From Mercurialis annua (Eukaryota > Streptophyta > Magnoliopsida > Malpighiales > Euphorbiaceae), in assembly GCF_937616625.2 (NCBI RefSeq), contig NC_065575.1, positions 26,039,001 to 26,103,000 on the forward strand: 64,000 nt of DNA, read 5' to 3'. Both the position numbers and the translations under genes were made by a program. A model generated the notes under the pieces. The model was not told where the DNA came from, made no database searches, and worked only from the letters and a program-made list of their open reading frames with translations. How positions within the stretch are numbered: position 1 is the first letter of the stretch; each line of letters begins with the position of its first letter. Below, in pieces: positions 51,946-64,000 of this stretch.

Positions 51946-53223
51946 AAAAGTGTGCGTGAAAAGTGACGCTAGATTAGTATGTCGTGTCTCAAGTCTCAGT
52001 AACGCGTCATTTTGATTACCATGCTTATGTCGCGTCACAAGTCTCTCTAACGCGTCGTTCCGATTACCTAATTATTGTTAGGTTATATTACGCAAATTGT
52101 GTGTTAAAATTTACGGTAGAGTACTATGTCGCGTCACAAGTCACTTCAACGCGTCGTTCCGATTACCTAAGCATGGTTAGGTTATATACGCAAAGTGTGC
52201 CTGAAAAGTGACATTAGATTAGTATGTCTCGTCTCAAGTCTCTTTAACGCGTCGTTTTGATTACCATGCTTATGTCGCGTCACAAGTCTCTCTAACGCAT
52301 CGTTCCGATTACCTAAGCATGGTTCGGTTATATTACGCAGAGTGTGCGTGAAAAGTGACAATAGATTAGTATGTCGCATCTCAAGTCTCTTTAACGCGTC
52401 GTTTTGATTACCATGCTTAAGTCGCATCACAAGTCTCTTTAACGCGTTGTTCCGATTACCTAAGCATGGTTAGTTTATATTATGGAAAGTCTGCGTTAAA
52501 AGTCAAGCCAGATTACTACGTCGCGAAGAAAGTCTCTTTAACGCATCGTTCCGATTACCTAAGCATGGTTAGGTTATATTACGCAAAAGTGTGCGTGAAA
52601 AGTGACGCTAGATTAGTATTTCGCGTCTCAAGTCTCAGTAACGCGTCATTTTGATTACCATGCTTATGTCGCGTCACAAGTCTCTCTAACGCGTCGTTCC
52701 GATTACCTAATTATTGTTAGGTTATATTACGCAAATTGTGTGTTAAAATTTACGGTAGAGTACTATGTCGCGTCACAAGTCTCACTAACGCGCCGTTCCG
52801 ATTACCTAAGCATGCTTAGGTTATATACGCAAAGTGTGCCTGAAAAGTGACATTAGATTAGTATGTCTCGTCTCAAGTCTCTTTAACGCGTCGTTTTGAT
52901 TACCATGCTTATGTCGCGTCACAAGTCTCTCTAACGCATCGTTCCGATTACCTAAGCATGGTTCGGTTATATTACGCAGAGTGTGCGTGAAAAGTGACAA
53001 TAGATTAGTATCTCGCATCTCAAGTCTCTTTAACGCGTCGTTTTGATTACCATGCTTAAGTCGCATCACAAGTCTCTTTAACGCGTTGTTCCGATTACCT
53101 AAGCATGGTTAGTTTATATTATGGAAAGTCAGCGTTAAAAGTCAAGCCAGATTACTATGTCGCGACGAAAGTCTCTTTAACGCATCGTTCCGATTACCTA
53201 AGCATGGTTAGGTTATATTACGC
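51946..53223 (+). repeat. Two 639-bp repeats at the right edge of the HOR array
   Basis: After the ninth unit the period drops. The landmark recurs at 51,946, 52,585 and (as GCAAAGTGTG) 53,224, 639 bp apart. These units are not deleted 1,907-bp units. They combine the start of a HOR unit with the founder segment about 34,130-34,530 (GTGTGCCTGAAAAGTGACATTAG type), which the HOR units lack. They represent a second, separate amplification event at the array edge. Confidence 0.85.
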
Positions 53224-55590
53224 AAAGTGTGCGTGAAAGGTGACGCTAGATTAGTATGTCGCGTCTCAAGTCTTAGTAACGCGTCATTTTGATTACCATG
53301 CTTATGTCGCGTCACAAGTCTCTCTAACGCGTCGTTCCGATTACCTAATTATTGTTAGGTTATATTACGCAAATTGTGTGTTAAAATTTACGGTAGAGTA
53401 CTATGTCGCGTCACAAGTCACTTCAACGCGTCGTTCCGATTACCTAAGCATGGTTAGGTTATATTACGCAAAGTGTGCGTTAAAAGTGACGCTAGATTAG
53501 TATGTTGCGTCTCAAGTCTCTTTAACGCATTGTTCCGATTAACAAAGCTTGGTTAGGGTATATTACGCAAAGTGTGCGTGAAAATTGACGCTAGATTAGT
53601 ATGTTGCGTCTCAAGTCTCTTTAACGCGTCGTTCCGATTACCTAAGCATGGTAAGGTTATATTATGCAAAGTGTGCGTGAAAAGTGACGCTAGATTAGTA
53701 TGTCGCATCTCAAGTCTCATCAACCTGTTGTTCCAATTAACTAAGTATGGATAGGTTAGTTTACGCAAAATATGCGTGAAAAGTGACTCTATATTAGTAT
53801 GTCGCATCTCCAGTCTCATCAACGTGTTGTTCCGATTAACTAAGTATGGATAGGTTATATTACGCAAACTGCGTGTGAAAAGTGACGCAAGATTAGTACG
53901 TCGTTTCTCAAGTCTCTTTAACATGTCGTTAAAATTACCTAAGCATGGATAGATATATTACACGCAAAGAGTGCGTAAAAAGTGATGCTAGATTTGTTAG
54001 ACGTGTCTCAAGTCTCTTTAACGCGTCGTTCCGATTACCTAAGCATGGTTAGGTCATATTAACGCAAAGTGTGTGTTAAAAGTGACAATAGAAGTATGTC
54101 GCGTTTGAAGTCTTTTTAACGCGTCGTTCCGATTACCTAATCATAGTTAGGTTATATTACGCAAAGTGTGCGTGAAAAGAGACGGTAGATTAGTATGTCG
54201 CGTCTCTAGTCTCTTTAACGCGCCGTTTCGATTACCATGCTTATGTCGCGTCAAAAGTCTCTCTAACGGGTTGTTCCGATTACTTAATCATGGTTAGGTT
54301 ATATTACGCAAAGTGTGCGTAAAAAGGGACAAGTTTCTTTAACCCGTCGTTTTGATTACCATGCTTATGTCGCGTCACGAATCTTTCTAACGAGTCGTTC
54401 TGATTACCTATGCATGGTTAGATTATATTATGGAAAGTGTTCGTTAAAAGTGAAGCTAGATTACTATGTCACGTCACAAGTCTCTTTAACGCGTCGTTCC
54501 GATTACCTATGCATTGTTAGGTTATATTACGCAAAGTGTGCGTGAAAATTGACGCTATATTAGTATGTCATGTCACAAGTCTCACTAAAATGCTGTTCCG
54601 ATTACCTAAGTATGGTTAGGTTATATTACGCAAAGTGTGCGTTAAAAGTGATACTAGATTACTATGTCACGTCTCAAGTCTATGTAAGGCGTCGTTGCAA
54701 TTACCTAAGCATGGTTAGTTTATTTTACACAAGGTGTACGTGAAAAGTTACAATAGATTATTCTGTCGCATCCCATGTCTTTTTGACGCGTCGTTCCAAT
54801 TACCTAAGCATGGTTAAGATATACTACGCAAAGAGTACGTAAAAAGTGATGCTAGATTTGTATAATGTGTCTCAAGTCTCTTTAATGCGTCTTTCCGATT
54901 ACCTAAGCAAGGTTAGTTTATATTACGCAATGTGTGTGTTAAAAGTAACAATTGATTAGTATGTTTGCGTCTGAAGTCTTTTTAACGCGTCGTTCCGATT
55001 ACCTATGCATGGTTGAGATATACTACGCAAAGAGTACGTAAAAAGTGATGCTAGATTATTATGACGTGTCTCCAGTCTCTTTAATGCCTCTTTCCGATTA
55101 CCTAAGCATGGTTAGTTTATATTGCGCAAAGTGTGTGTGAAAAGTGACAATAGATTAGTATGTCGCGTCTGAAGTCTTATTAACGCGTCGTTCCGATTAC
55201 CTATGCATGGTTAGGTTATATTACACAAAGTGTGCGTGAAAAGTGACGGTAGATTAACATGTCGTGTCTCAAGTGTCTTTAACGCGTCGTTTCAATTACC
55301 ATGCTTATGTCGCGTCACAAGTCTCACTAACGCGCCGTTCCGATTACCTAAGCATGCTTAGGTTATATACGCAAAGTGTGCCTGAAAAGTGACGTTAGAT
55401 TAGTATGTCTCGTCTCAAGTCTCTTTAACGCGTCGTTTTGATTACCATGCTTATGTCGCGTCACAAGTCTCTCTAACGCGTCGTTCCGATTACCTAAGCA
55501 TGGTTCGGTTATATTACGCAGAGTGTGCGTGAAAAGTGACAATAGATTAGTATGTCGCATCTCAAGTCTCTTTAACGCGTCGTTTCGATT
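53224..55590 (+). repeat. Second founder-type copy flanking the HOR array
   Basis: This stretch repeats founder 31,990 to about 34,340 at an almost constant offset of 21,231 bp. It includes the portion (about 54,630-55,360) that is missing from all 1,907-bp units. The nine-unit array is thus bracketed by two unexpanded founder copies. It continues to the right into sequence matching positions from about 3,380 onward in the first block. No gene is seen. Confidence 0.87.
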
Positions 55591-58500
55591 ACCATGCTTA
55601 TATCACATCACAAGTCTCTTCAACACGTCGTTCTCATTATCCATGCATGGGTTATATTACGCAAAGTGTGCTGAAAAGTGACGCTAGATTAATATGTCGC
55701 GTCTCAAGTCCCTTTTACGCGTCGTTTCGATTACCTGAGCATGATTAGGTTATATTACGCAAAGTGTGCGTGCAAAGTGACGTTATAATAGTATGTCGCG
55801 TCTTAAGTCCCTTTAACGCGCGATTACAATGTTTATGTTGCGTCACAAGTCTCTCTTACGCGTCGTTCCGATTACCTAAGCATGGTTATTTTATATTATG
55901 GAAAGTGTGTATTAAAAGTGAAGCTAGATTACTATGTCGCGTCATAAGTCTCATTAACGCGTCGTTTTGATTACCTAAGCATAGTTAGGTTATATTACGC
56001 AAAGTGTGCGTCAAAAGTGACGCTAGATTAGCATGTCGTGTCTCAAGTCTCTTTAACACGTCGTTTCAATTACCATGATTATGTCGCGTCACAAGTCTCT
56101 CTATCGCCTCGTTCCAATTACCTAATAATTGTTTGGTTATATTACGAAAAGTGTGCGTGAAAAGCGACAATAGATTAGTATGTCGCATCTCAAGTCTATT
56201 TAACGCGTCGTTTCAATTACCATGCTTACGTCGTTTCGATTAACTAAGAATGGTTAGGTAGATTATAATGTTGCATCTCAAGTCTCATTTATGCGTCGTT
56301 TCGATTACATAAGCATGGATAGGTTATATTACACAAAGTGTGCGTGAAAAGTGACGGTAGATTAGTATGCCGCGTCTCAAGTAACGCGTCGTTCCGAACA
56401 CCTAAGCATGGTTTGGTTATATTACACAAAGTGTGCGTGAAAAGTGACGCTAGATTAGTATGTCGCGTCTCATGTCTTTTTAACGCGTCCGTCCCATTAC
56501 CTATGCATGGTTAGATTAAATTATTCAAAGTGTCTGTGAAAAATGACGCTAGATTAATTTGTCGCGTCTAAAGTCTCTTTAAGGCGTCGTTTCATTACCA
56601 TGCTCATATCGCTTCACAAGTCTTTCTAACGCATCGTTCCAACCTAAGCATGGGTAGTTCACATTACTCAAGTCTTTTTGACGCGTCGTTCTGATTACCT
56701 AAGCATGGTTCGTTTAAATCATGCAAAAAGTGCGTAAAAAGTGATGGTTGATTAGTATGTCGCGTCTTAAGTCTCTTTAACGCATCGTTTCAATTACCAT
56801 GCTTATGTTGCATCAAAAGTCTCTCAAACACGTCGTTCTGATTACGTAAGCATGGTTAGGTTATATTATGCAAAGTGTGCGTGAAAAGTGACGTTTGATT
56901 AGTATATCGCGTCTCAAGTCTCATCAACGTGTTGTTCCGATTAACTAAGTATGGATAGGTTATATTACACAAAATGTGCGTGAAAAGTGACTCTAGATGT
57001 CGCGTCTCAAGTCTCATCAACGTGTTGTTCTGATTAACTAAGTATGGATAGGTTATATTACACAAAATGTGCGTGAAAAGTGAAATAGATTAGTATGTCG
57101 CGTCTCAAGTCTTTTTGACGCGTAGTTCCGATTACCTAAGCATGAATAGGTTAAATTACGCAAAGAATGCGTGAAAAGTGATGCTAGATTGGTATGTTGT
57201 GTCTCAAGTCTTTTTAACGCGTCGTTCCGATTACCTAAGCATGATTATTTTATATTATGCAAAGTTTGCGTTAAAACTGACAATAGATTAGTATGTCGTG
57301 TCTCATGTCTCTTTAACGCGTCGCTTTGATTACCTAATCATGGTTAGGTATATTACGCAAAGTGTGCGTGAAAAGTGACGCTAGATTGGTATGTCGGATC
57401 TCAAGTGTCTTTAACCTGTTGTTTCAAATACCATGCTTATGTCGCGTCACAAGTCTCTCTAACGCGTCGTTCTGATTACCTAAGCATGGTTTGGTTATAT
57501 TACACAAAATGTGCGTGAAAAGTGAAATAGATTAGTATGTCGCGTCTCAAGTCTTTTTGACGCGTAGTTCCGATTACCTAAGCATGAATAGGTTAAATTA
57601 CGCAAAGAATGCGGAAAAAGTGATGCTAGATTGGTATGTTGTGTCTCAAGTCTTTTTAACGCGTCGTTCCGATTACCTAAGCATGATTATTTTATACTAT
57701 GCAAAGTTTGCGTTAAAACTGACAATAGATTAGTATGTCGTGTCTCATGTCTCTTTAACGCGTCGCTTTGATTACCTAATCATGGTTAGGTATATTACGC
57801 AAAGTGTGCGTGAAAAGTGACGCTAGATTGGTATGTCGGATCTCAAGTGTCTTTAACCTGTTGTTTCGAATACCATGCTTATGTCGCGTCACAAGTCTCT
57901 CTAACGCGTCGTTCTGATTACCTAAGCATGGTTTGGTTATATGACGCTAGATTACTAGGTATATTACGCAAAGTGTGCGTGAAAAGTGATGCTAGATTGG
58001 TATGTTGTGTCTCAAGTCTTTTTAACGCGTCGTTCCGATTACCTAAGCATGATTATTTTATATTATGCAAAGTTTGCGTTAAAACTGACAATAGATTAGT
58101 ATGTCGTGTCTCATGTCTCTTTAACGCGTCGCTTTGATTACCTAATCATGGTTTGGTTATATTACACAAAATGTGCGTGAAAAGTGAAATAGATTAGTAT
58201 GTCGCGTCTCAAGTCTTTTTGACGCGTAGTTCCGATTACCTAAGCATGAATAGGTTAAATTACGCAAAGAATGCGGAAAAAGTGATGCTAGATTGGTATG
58301 TTGTGTCTCAAGTCTTTTTAACGCGTCGTTCCGATTACCTAAGCATGATTATTTTATATTATGCAAAGTTTGCGTTAAAACTGACAATAGATTAGTATGT
58401 CGTGTCTCATGTCTCTTTAACGCGTCGCTTTGATTACCTAATCATGGTTAGGTATATTACGCAAAGTGTGCGTGAAAAGTGACGCTAGATTGGTATGTCG

Positions 58501-61500
58501 GATCTCAAGTGTCTTTAACCTGTTGTTTCGAATACCATGCTTATGTCGCGTCACAAGTCTCTCTAACGCGTCGTTCTGATTACCTAAGCATGGTTTGGTT
58601 ATATGACGCTAGATTACTAGGTATATTACGCAAAGTGTGCGTGAAAAGTGATGCTAGATTGGTATGTTGTGTCTCAAGTCTTTTTAACGCGTCGTTCCGA
58701 TTACCTAAGCATGATTATTTTATATTATGCAAAGTTTGCGTTAAAACTGACAATAGATTAGTATGTCGTGTCTCATGTCTCTTTAACGCGTCGCTTTGAT
58801 TACCTAATCATGGTTAGGTATATTACGCAAAGTGTGCGTGAAAAGTGAAATAGATTAGTATGTCGCGTCTCAAGTCTTTTTGACGCGTAGTTCCGATTAC
58901 CTAAGCATGAATAGGTTAAATTACGCAAAGAATGCGGAAAAAGTGATGCTAGATTGGTATGTTGTGTCTCAAGTCTTTTTAACGCGTCGTTCCGATTACC
59001 TAAGCATGATTATTTTATATTATGCAAAGTTTGCGTTAAAACTGACAATAGATTAGTATGTCGTGTCTCATTTCTCTTTAACGCGTCGCTTTGATTACCT
59101 AATCATGGTTAGGTATATTACGCAAAGTGTGCGTGAAAAGTGACGCTAGATTGGTATGTCGGATCTCAAGTGTCTTTAACCTGTTGTTTCGAATACCATG
59201 CTTATGTCGCGTCACAAGTCTCTCTAACGCGTCGTTCTGATTACCTAAGCATGGTTTGGTTATATGACGCTATCACAAGTTTCTTTAATTCCAATTACCT
59301 AACCTTAGGTTATATTACGCAAAGTGTGCGTGAAACGTGACTCTAGATTAGTATGTCGCGTCTCAAGTATCTTTAACGCGTCGTTTCGATTACCATGCTT
59401 AAGTCGCATCAGAAGTCTCTCAAATGCGTTGTTCCGATCACCTAAGCATGGTTAGTTTATATTATGGAAAGTGTGCGTTAAAAGTGAAGCTAGATTACTA
59501 TGTCGCGTCAAAAGTCTCTTTAACGCATTGTTCCGATTGCCTAAGCATGGTTAGGTTATATTACGCAAAGTGTGCATGAAAAATGACGCTAGATTAGTAT
59601 GTCGCATCTCAAGTATTTGTAACCCGTCGTTTCGATTACCATGCTTATGCCGCGTCACAAGTCCCTCTAACGCGTCGTTCCGATTACCTAATCATGGTTA
59701 GGTAATATTACGCAAAGTGTGCGTTAAAATTTAGGGTAGAGTACTATGTCGCGTCACAAGTCACTTCAACGCGTCGTTCCGATTACCTAAGCACGGTTAG
59801 GTTATATTACGCAAAGTGTGCGTGAAAAGTGGCGCTAGATTATTATTTTGCGTCTAAAGTCTCTTTAACGCGTTGTTCCGATTAACTAAGAGCATGGTTA
59901 GGTTATATTACGCAAAGTATGCGTGAAAAGTGATGCTAGATTAGTATGTCGCGTCTTAAATCTCTTTAACGCGTCGTTTTGATTACTATGCTTATGTCGC
60001 GTCACAAGTCTCTTTAACACGTCGTTCCGAACACCTAAGCATGGTTAGCTTACATTACACAAAGTGTGCGTGAAAAGTGACGCTAGATTAGTATGTCGCG
60101 TCTCATGTCTCTTTAACGCGTCCGTCCGATTACCTATGCATGGTTAGATTAAATTACGCAAAGTGTCCGTGAAAAATGACGCTAGATAGTATGTCACGTC
60201 TAAAGTCTCTTTAAGGCGTCGTTGCATTACCATTCTTATGTCTCTTTAATGCATAGTTCCAATTACCTAAGCATGGTTAGTTTACATTACTTAAAGTGTG
60301 CGAGAAAAGTGAAATAGATTAGGTTAAATTACGCAAAGAGTGCGTAGAAACTGATGCTAGATTAGTATATCGTGTCTCAAGTCTCTTTAATGCGTCGTTC
60401 CGATTACCTAAGCATGGTTAGGTTATATTACGCAAAGTGTGCGTTAAAAGTGACAATAGATTAGTGTGTCACGTCTCCAGTCTTTTTAACGCTTCGTTTC
60501 AATCACATAAGCATGGTTAGGTTTTATTACGCAAAGTGTGCGTGAAAAGTGACGCTAGATTAGTATGTGGCATCTCAAGTCTCTTTAACTCGTTGTCCCG
60601 ATTAACTAAGCATGGTTAGGTTATATTACGCAAAGTGTGCGTGAAAAGTGACGCTATATTAGTATGTCGCATCTCAAGTCTCTTTAACGCGTCGTTTCAA
60701 TTACCATGCTTATGTCGCGTCACAAGTCTCTCTAACAAATCGTTCCGATTACCTAAGCATGGTTAGGTTATATTATGCAAAGTGACGCTAGATTAGTATG
60801 TTGCGTCACAAGTCTCTCCAACGCATCGTCCGATTACCAAACCATGGTTAGGGTATATTACGCAAAGTGTGCGTGAAAAGTGACGCTAGATTCGTATGTT
60901 GCATCTAAAGTCTCTTTAAGGCATTATTTCATTACCATTTTTTTTCGTGTCATAAGTCTCTCTAACGCATCGTTCCAATTACCTAAGCATCGTTAGTTTA
61001 TATTACGCAAATTGTGCGTGAAAAGTGAAATATATTAATATGCCGCGTCTCGAGTGTTTTTGACGCATAGTTTCCGATTACCTAAGCATGGTTAGGTTAA
61101 ATTACGCAAAGAGTGCGGAAAAAGTGATGCTAGATTGGTATGTTATGTCACAAGTCTTTTTAACGCGTCGTTCCAGTTACCAAAGCATGGTTATTTTATA
61201 TTACGCAAAGTGTGCGTTAAAAGTGACAATAGATTAGTATGTCGCGTCTCATGTCTCTTTAACGCGTCGTTTCGATTACCTAATCATGGTTAGGTAAATT
61301 TACGCAAAGTGTGCGTGAAAAGTGACGCTAGATTAGTATTTCGCGTCTCAAGTGTCTTTAACCCGTTGTTTCGAATACCATACTTATGTCGCGTTACAAG
61401 TCTCTCTAACGCGTCGTCCCGATTACCTAAGCATGGTTTGGCTATATTACGCAAAGTGTGCATTAGTGACGCTAGATTACTACGTCGCGTCACAAGTTTC

Positions 61501-62593
61501 TTTAACGCGTCGTTCCGATTACCTAAGCGTGATTAGGTTATATTATGCAAAGTGTGCGTGAAACGTGCCTCTATATTAGTACGTCGCGTCTCAAGTCTCT
61601 TTAACGCGTCGTTTCGATTACCTAAGTGTGATTAGGTTATATTACGCAAAGTGTGCGTGAAACGTGACTCTAGATTATTATGTCGCGTCTTAAGTCTCTT
61701 AAACGCGTAGTTTCGATTACCATGCTTAAGTCGCATCACAAGTCTGTCTAACGAGTCGTTCCGATTATCTAAGCATGGTTAGTTTATATTATGGAAAGTG
61801 TGCATTAAAAGTGAAGCTAGATTACTATGTCGCGTCACAAGTATCTTTAACGCATCGTTCCGATTACCTAACCATGGTTATGTTATATTACGCAAAGTGT
61901 GCGTGAAAATTGACGCTAGATTAGTATGTCGCGTCTCAAGTCTCTGTAACGCGTCGTTTCGATTACCATGCTTATGTCGTGTCACAAGTCTCTCTAAAGC
62001 GTCGTTCCGATTACCTAATCATGGTTAGATTATATTACGCAAAGTGTGCGTTAAAATTTACGGTAGAGTACTATGTTGCGTCTCAAGTCTCTTTAACGCG
62101 TCGTTCTATTACCTAAGCATGGTTAAGTTATATTACGCAAAGTGTGCGTGAAAAGTGACGCTAGATTAGTATGTTGCGTCTCAACTCTCTTTAACGCATC
62201 GTTTTGATTACCATGCTTATGTCGCGTCACAAATCTCTCTAGCGCGTCGTTCCAATTACCTAAGCATTGTTAGGTTATATTACGCAAAGTGTGCGTGAAA
62301 AGTGACGCTAGATTAGTATGTCGCGCGTCTCAAGTCTGTTTAACGCGTCGTTCCAATTACCTAAGCATGGTTAGGTTAGGTTAGGTTGCGCAAAGCGTGC
62401 GTAAGAAGTGACAATAGATTAATATGTCGCGTCTCAAGTCTCTTTAACTCTTCGTTCCGATTACCTAAGCATCGTTACGTTATATTACGCAAAGTGTGCG
62501 TAAAAAGTGACGGTAGATTACTATGCTGCGTCTCAAGTCTCTTTTACGCTTCGTTTTGATTACTATGCTTATGTCGCGTCACAAATCTCTTTA
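55591..62593 (+). repeat. Satellite array paralogous to about 3,400-7,703
   Basis: Marker variants follow the same order as in the first block. Examples are CTCATTATCCATGCATGGG (3,398 and 55,633), AATTCCAATTACCTAACC (about 4,325 and 59,288), and the TTAGGT run with TTGCGCAAAGC or TTGCACAAATC (about 7,490 and 62,375). Similarity runs up to about 62,593, the position equivalent to the 7,704 orientation switch. Compared with the first block it has extra monomers, mostly the 662-bp repeat and about 55,900-57,050. No gene is seen. Confidence 0.88.
57064..59270 (+). repeat. Tandem repeat of a 662-bp unit (with a 442-bp first unit)
   Basis: Equivalent landmarks (GTGCGTGAAAAGTGAAATAG) occur at about 57,069, 57,511, 58,173 and 58,834, giving spacings of 442, 662 and 661 bp, followed by a partial copy. 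The 662-bp unit is the 442-bp unit plus about 220 bp in which the TGTTGTGTCTC monomer and its neighbour are repeated after a truncated monomer (TATATGACGCTAGATTACTAG). The corresponding part of block 1 (about 3,850-4,300) has a single copy. Confidence 0.88.
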
Positions 62594-64000
62594 ACGCGTC
62601 CGTCCGATTACCTATGCATGGTTAGATTAAATTACATAAAGTGTCTGTGACAAATGACGCTAGATTAGTATGTCGCATCAAAAGTCTCTTTAAGGTGTCA
62701 TTTCATTACCATTCTTATGTCGCGTCACAAGTCCCTCTAACGCATCATTCCAATTACCTAAGCATGGTTAGTTTACATTACTCAAAGTGTGCGAGAAAAG
62801 TGAAATAGATTAGTATGTCGCATCTCAAGTATTTTTGACGCGTCGTTCTGATTACCTAAGCATGGTTAGGTTAAATTACGCAAAGAGTGCGTAAAAAGTG
62901 ATGCTAGATTAGTATGTCGTGTCTCAAGTCCTTTTCATGCTTCGTTCCGATTACCTAAGCATGGTTAGGTTATTAACGCGAAGTGTGCGTTAAAAGTGAC
63001 AATAGATTAGTATGCCGCATCTCAAGTCTTTTTAATGCGTCGTTTCGATTACCTAAGCATGGTTTGGTTATATTACGCAAAGTGTGCGTGAATAGTAACG
63101 CTAGATTAGTATGTTGCGTCTCAAGTCTCTTTAACGCGTTGTTCTGATTAACTAAGCATGGTTAGGTTATATTACGCAAAGTGTGCGTCAAAAGGGACGC
63201 TAGATTAGTTTGTCGCGTCTCAAGTCTCTATAAGGCGTCGTTTCGATTACATATGCATGGTTAAGTTATATTCCGTAAAGTGTGCGTGAAAAGTGACGCT
63301 AGATTAGTAAGCCGCGTCTCATCTCTCTTTAACGCGTCGTTTCGATTACCATGCTTATGTCGCGTCACAAGTCTCTTTAACGCGTCGTTCCAATTACCTA
63401 ATCATTGATAGGTTATATTACGCAAAATGTGTGTGAAAAGTGAAGCTAGATTAGTATGTCGCGTCTCAACTCTCTTTAACGCGTCGTTTCGATTACCATG
63501 CTTATGTCGCGTCACAAGTCTCTCTAACGCGTCGTTCCGATTACCTAAGCATGGTTAGGTTATATTATGCAAAGTGTGCGTGAAAAGTGACGCTAAATTA
63601 GTATGTCGCGTCTCAAGTCTCATCAATGTGTTGTTCCGATTAACTAAGTATGGATAGGTTAGGTTACTCAAAATGTGCGTGAAAAATGACTCTAGATTAG
63701 TATGTCGCATCTCAAGTCTCATCAACGTGTTGTTCCGATTAACTAAGTATGGATAGGTTATATTACGCGAAGTGTGCGTGAAAAGTGACGCTAGATTAGT
63801 ACGTCGCATCTCAAGTCTCTTTAACACGTCGTTCCAATTACCTAAGCATTTATAGGTTATATTACACGCAAAGAATGCGTAAAAAGTGATGCTAGATTTT
63901 GTAAGACGTGTCTCAAGTCTCTTTAACGTGTCGTTCCGATTACCTAAGCATGGTTAGGTCATATTACGATAAGTGTGTGTTAAAAGTGACAATAGATTAG
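62594..64000 (+). repeat. Satellite array, right end of window
   Basis: Ordinary diverged forward monomers continue to the end of the window. About 63,550-64,000 resembles the part of the founder that starts near 32,420, including the repeated AACTAAGTATGGATAGGTTA variant, so the related sequence extends beyond the window. No gene or other element is seen. Confidence 0.92.

Noticed and set aside
57817..58137. Forward reading frame of 106 codons, repeated at 58,479
   Set aside because: It consists of satellite monomers only and is copied with the 662-bp tandem repeat. No known domain or conserved start context is seen.
1..64000. CENP-B box in the satellite
   Set aside because: I found no convincing match to the core of that motif in the monomer consensus on either strand.

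Overview
The window is one long block of plant satellite DNA. I see no intact gene, no RNA gene and no CRISPR-like array. About 62.9 kb consists of diverged tandem copies of one AT-rich but CpG-rich repeat. The only other sequence is a 1.14-kb broken piece of a Ty3/gypsy-type retrotransposon at 13,152-14,289. That piece encodes a plant chromovirus-like RNase H/integrase, so the source is most likely a flowering plant nuclear genome, probably centromeric, pericentromeric or another heterochromatic region. I do not recognise the satellite as a named family and cannot name the species.

The repeat has two monomer forms. The short form is 99 bp: a 46-bp part A, containing TTACGCAAAGTGTGCGTG, and a 53-bp part B, ending in CCTAAGCATGGTTA. 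The long form is 147 bp and reads A, then a 48-bp shortened B (called B' here), then B. B' can be derived from B by loss of five bases (TAAGC) and one substitution. Short and long forms are interspersed. Many open reading frames of 60-106 codons cross the array only because 99, 147 and 48 are multiples of three; none looks like a gene.

Layout, with 'forward' meaning TTACGCAAAGTG on the + strand: 1-7,703 forward; 7,704-16,073 inverted, with the retroelement fragment inside; 16,074-64,000 forward. In the last part lie an apparently identical 1,859-bp tandem duplication (19,768-23,485), a nine-copy higher-order repeat (HOR) of 1,907 bp (34,781-51,945), and a 662-bp tandem repeat (57,064 to about 59,270).

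The blocks are related by descent. Region 30,837-62,593 is a second copy of 1-7,703, but with about 21.2 kb of amplified sequence inserted and some whole-monomer gains and losses. The 1,907-bp unit consists of 17 monomers. It matches founder positions about 31,495-33,401 closed into a tandem, as expected from unequal exchange between two similar monomers or from circle excision and reinsertion. The window therefore preserves the unexpanded region, the founder and the expanded array side by side. This evolutionary record is the most interesting content; I found no novel protein-coding or RNA-based system.
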